Positions 12,862 to 13,514 of a stretch of DNA of 13,514 bases are shown here, one piece after another. The position numbers were made by a program, and so were the translations under genes. The notes below the pieces were generated by a model, which had not been told where the DNA came from, did no database searches, and saw only the letters and a program-made list of their open reading frames with translations. Origin of the DNA: CALNBC01 sp050945915 (GTDB taxonomy: Bacteria > Bacillota > Clostridia > Christensenellales > CALWSW01); contig JBMNTV010000054.1 of assembly GCA_050945915.1 (NCBI GenBank), positions 1 to 13,514 on the forward strand. The letters run 5' to 3'. Each line of letters opens with the position of its first letter. Position 1 is the stretch's first letter.

Positions 12862-13514
12862 CGAAACCCCTCCTCGGCATTGTCTCCTCCCCGGCTGCGA
12901 TTGGCCTGGGTGATGTGCGCCTTGGCAAGCCTTTCTGCCGCTTCGGCGTCACCGCTTGCGATGGCGGACACAAGGGCCGTGTGTTCCTGCAACGTGCGCT
13001 CGGCTCTGTTGGGCGTTTGAAGGGAGCGCAACCGGGCGGAAGAGGAGTGGCCGTGCAGGGTGGCGAGGATATGGTAAAGCACTGCGCTTTGGCAGGAGGC
13101 ATACAAGGTGTCGTGGAACTGTGTGTCCAGCTGGGCCAGCTTTTCAAAGTGGCCGCCTTTTTGCACATAAAAGGCAAAGTTGTCCAGGTTTTCAGACAGC
13201 CCGACGAGGTGCGAGGGCGTGGCGCGCTCCGCTGCCCATCTTGCCGCCAGGCCTTCCAGCAGATACCGGAGGGCGTAGATATCGTCAATGTCCTTCGGGG
13301 TGACGCCAAGCACCACCATGCCCTTGTTGGGCGTGGACTGCACCAGCTCTTCCAGCTCAAGTCGGCGCAACGCTTCGCGCACCGGAGTCCTGCTGACGCC
13401 AAGCTCTTCTGCAATGCGCGTTTCGACGAGGCTGGCGCCCGCGGAATAAGCCCCGCTGAGGATATCCGAGCGCAACGCGCTGTATACATAGTCCGTCAGC
13501 GTACGCTTGCCGCG
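12858..13514 (-). CDS. GntR/FadR-family transcriptional regulator (5' partial)
   Basis: The frame is open to the window edge (218 visible residues), and the bases upstream of the first possible start (TTG 13475) still encode typical GntR sequence (TDYVYSALRSDILSG), so the start lies outside the window. The winged helix-turn-helix covers about 14-70, with ETRIAEELGVSRTPVREALR (31-50). The FCD ligand domain follows, with the usual metal-binding set at Asp130 and His134 (LDTQFHD), His178 (LQEHTAL) and His200 (AKAHITQ). Such regulators usually respond to carboxylic acid or sugar acid ligands and control catabolic genes. Here the gene overlaps a DNA methyltransferase by four bases, an unusual partner. 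The true promoter and any operator are outside the window. Confidence 0.93.
   Translation of the reverse strand, partial: RGKRTLTDYVYSALRSDILSGAYSAGASLVETRIAEELGVSRTPVREALRRLELEELVQSTPNKGMVVLGVTPKDIDDIYALRYLLEGLAARWAAERATPSHLVGLSENLDNFAFYVQKGGHFEKLAQLDTQFHDTLYASCQSAVLYHILATLHGHSSSARLRSLQTPNRAERTLQEHTALVSAIASGDAEAAERLAKAHITQANRSRGGDNAEEGFR

Noticed and set aside
12764..13489. A 241-codon minus-strand frame overlapping the GntR regulator in another frame
   Set aside because: The other frame encodes a clear GntR helix-turn-helix and FCD domain with all metal ligands; this one is Ser/Pro/Arg-rich shadow sequence.
11611..13514. A restriction-modification or defence system
   Set aside because: No nuclease, helicase, specificity subunit or phage-related gene accompanies the methyltransferase within the window.

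Overview
The window is about 13.5 kb of moderately GC-rich, tightly packed bacterial chromosome, most probably from an anaerobic firmicute of class Clostridia. The clues are an IspH-S1 ribosomal-protein-like fusion, a BaiN/HI0933-type flavoprotein and a HutP-family protein beside cmk, and a CD1247-like zinc-ribbon protein just after efp. Shine-Dalgarno sites are strong (GGAGG-like), and several genes start with TTG or GTG. I see no rRNA, tRNA, CRISPR array, insertion sequence or prophage gene. The longest stretch without a gene is about 130 bp (6069-6198).

Layout. (1) 2-6068, plus strand: one apparent operon with gaps of 22 bp or less, or overlaps. It holds the C-terminal SIS part of an RpiR-type regulator (cut by the window edge), a histidine phosphatase, a BaiN-like flavoprotein, a HutP-family protein, cmk, plsC and the ispH-S1 fusion, and ends at a hairpin terminator (6082-6116). 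It joins nucleotide, phospholipid and isoprenoid precursor supply with translation. (2) 6151-10416, plus strand: a -10 element, then glmM (peptidoglycan amino sugar), a nicotinamidase-like hydrolase, a six-helix membrane protein with a large outer domain, and an endonuclease IV-like TIM barrel. (3) 10417-11572, plus strand: a promoter region, efp, and a CD1247-like zinc-ribbon protein, closed by a terminator that should work in both directions. (4) 14 to 11611, i.e. 11611-13514, minus strand: a FadR-type GntR regulator (5' end outside the window) overlapping by ATGA with a beta-class DNA methyltransferase. No restriction nuclease is visible beside it.

Most of the window is housekeeping. The most interesting signal lies inside the ispH-S1 gene. 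Exactly at the junction between the two halves there is a consensus extended -10 element with a plausible -35, a small hairpin, a strong ribosome binding site and an in-frame ATG. Together these predict separate production of the S1 half from within the fused gene. Secondary points are the HutP-family protein with no histidine genes near it, the regulator-methyltransferase pair, and the efp leader, which has a palindrome over the -35 and a 16-codon leader ORF overlapping the efp start. I found nothing that by itself proves a new defence or mobile system.
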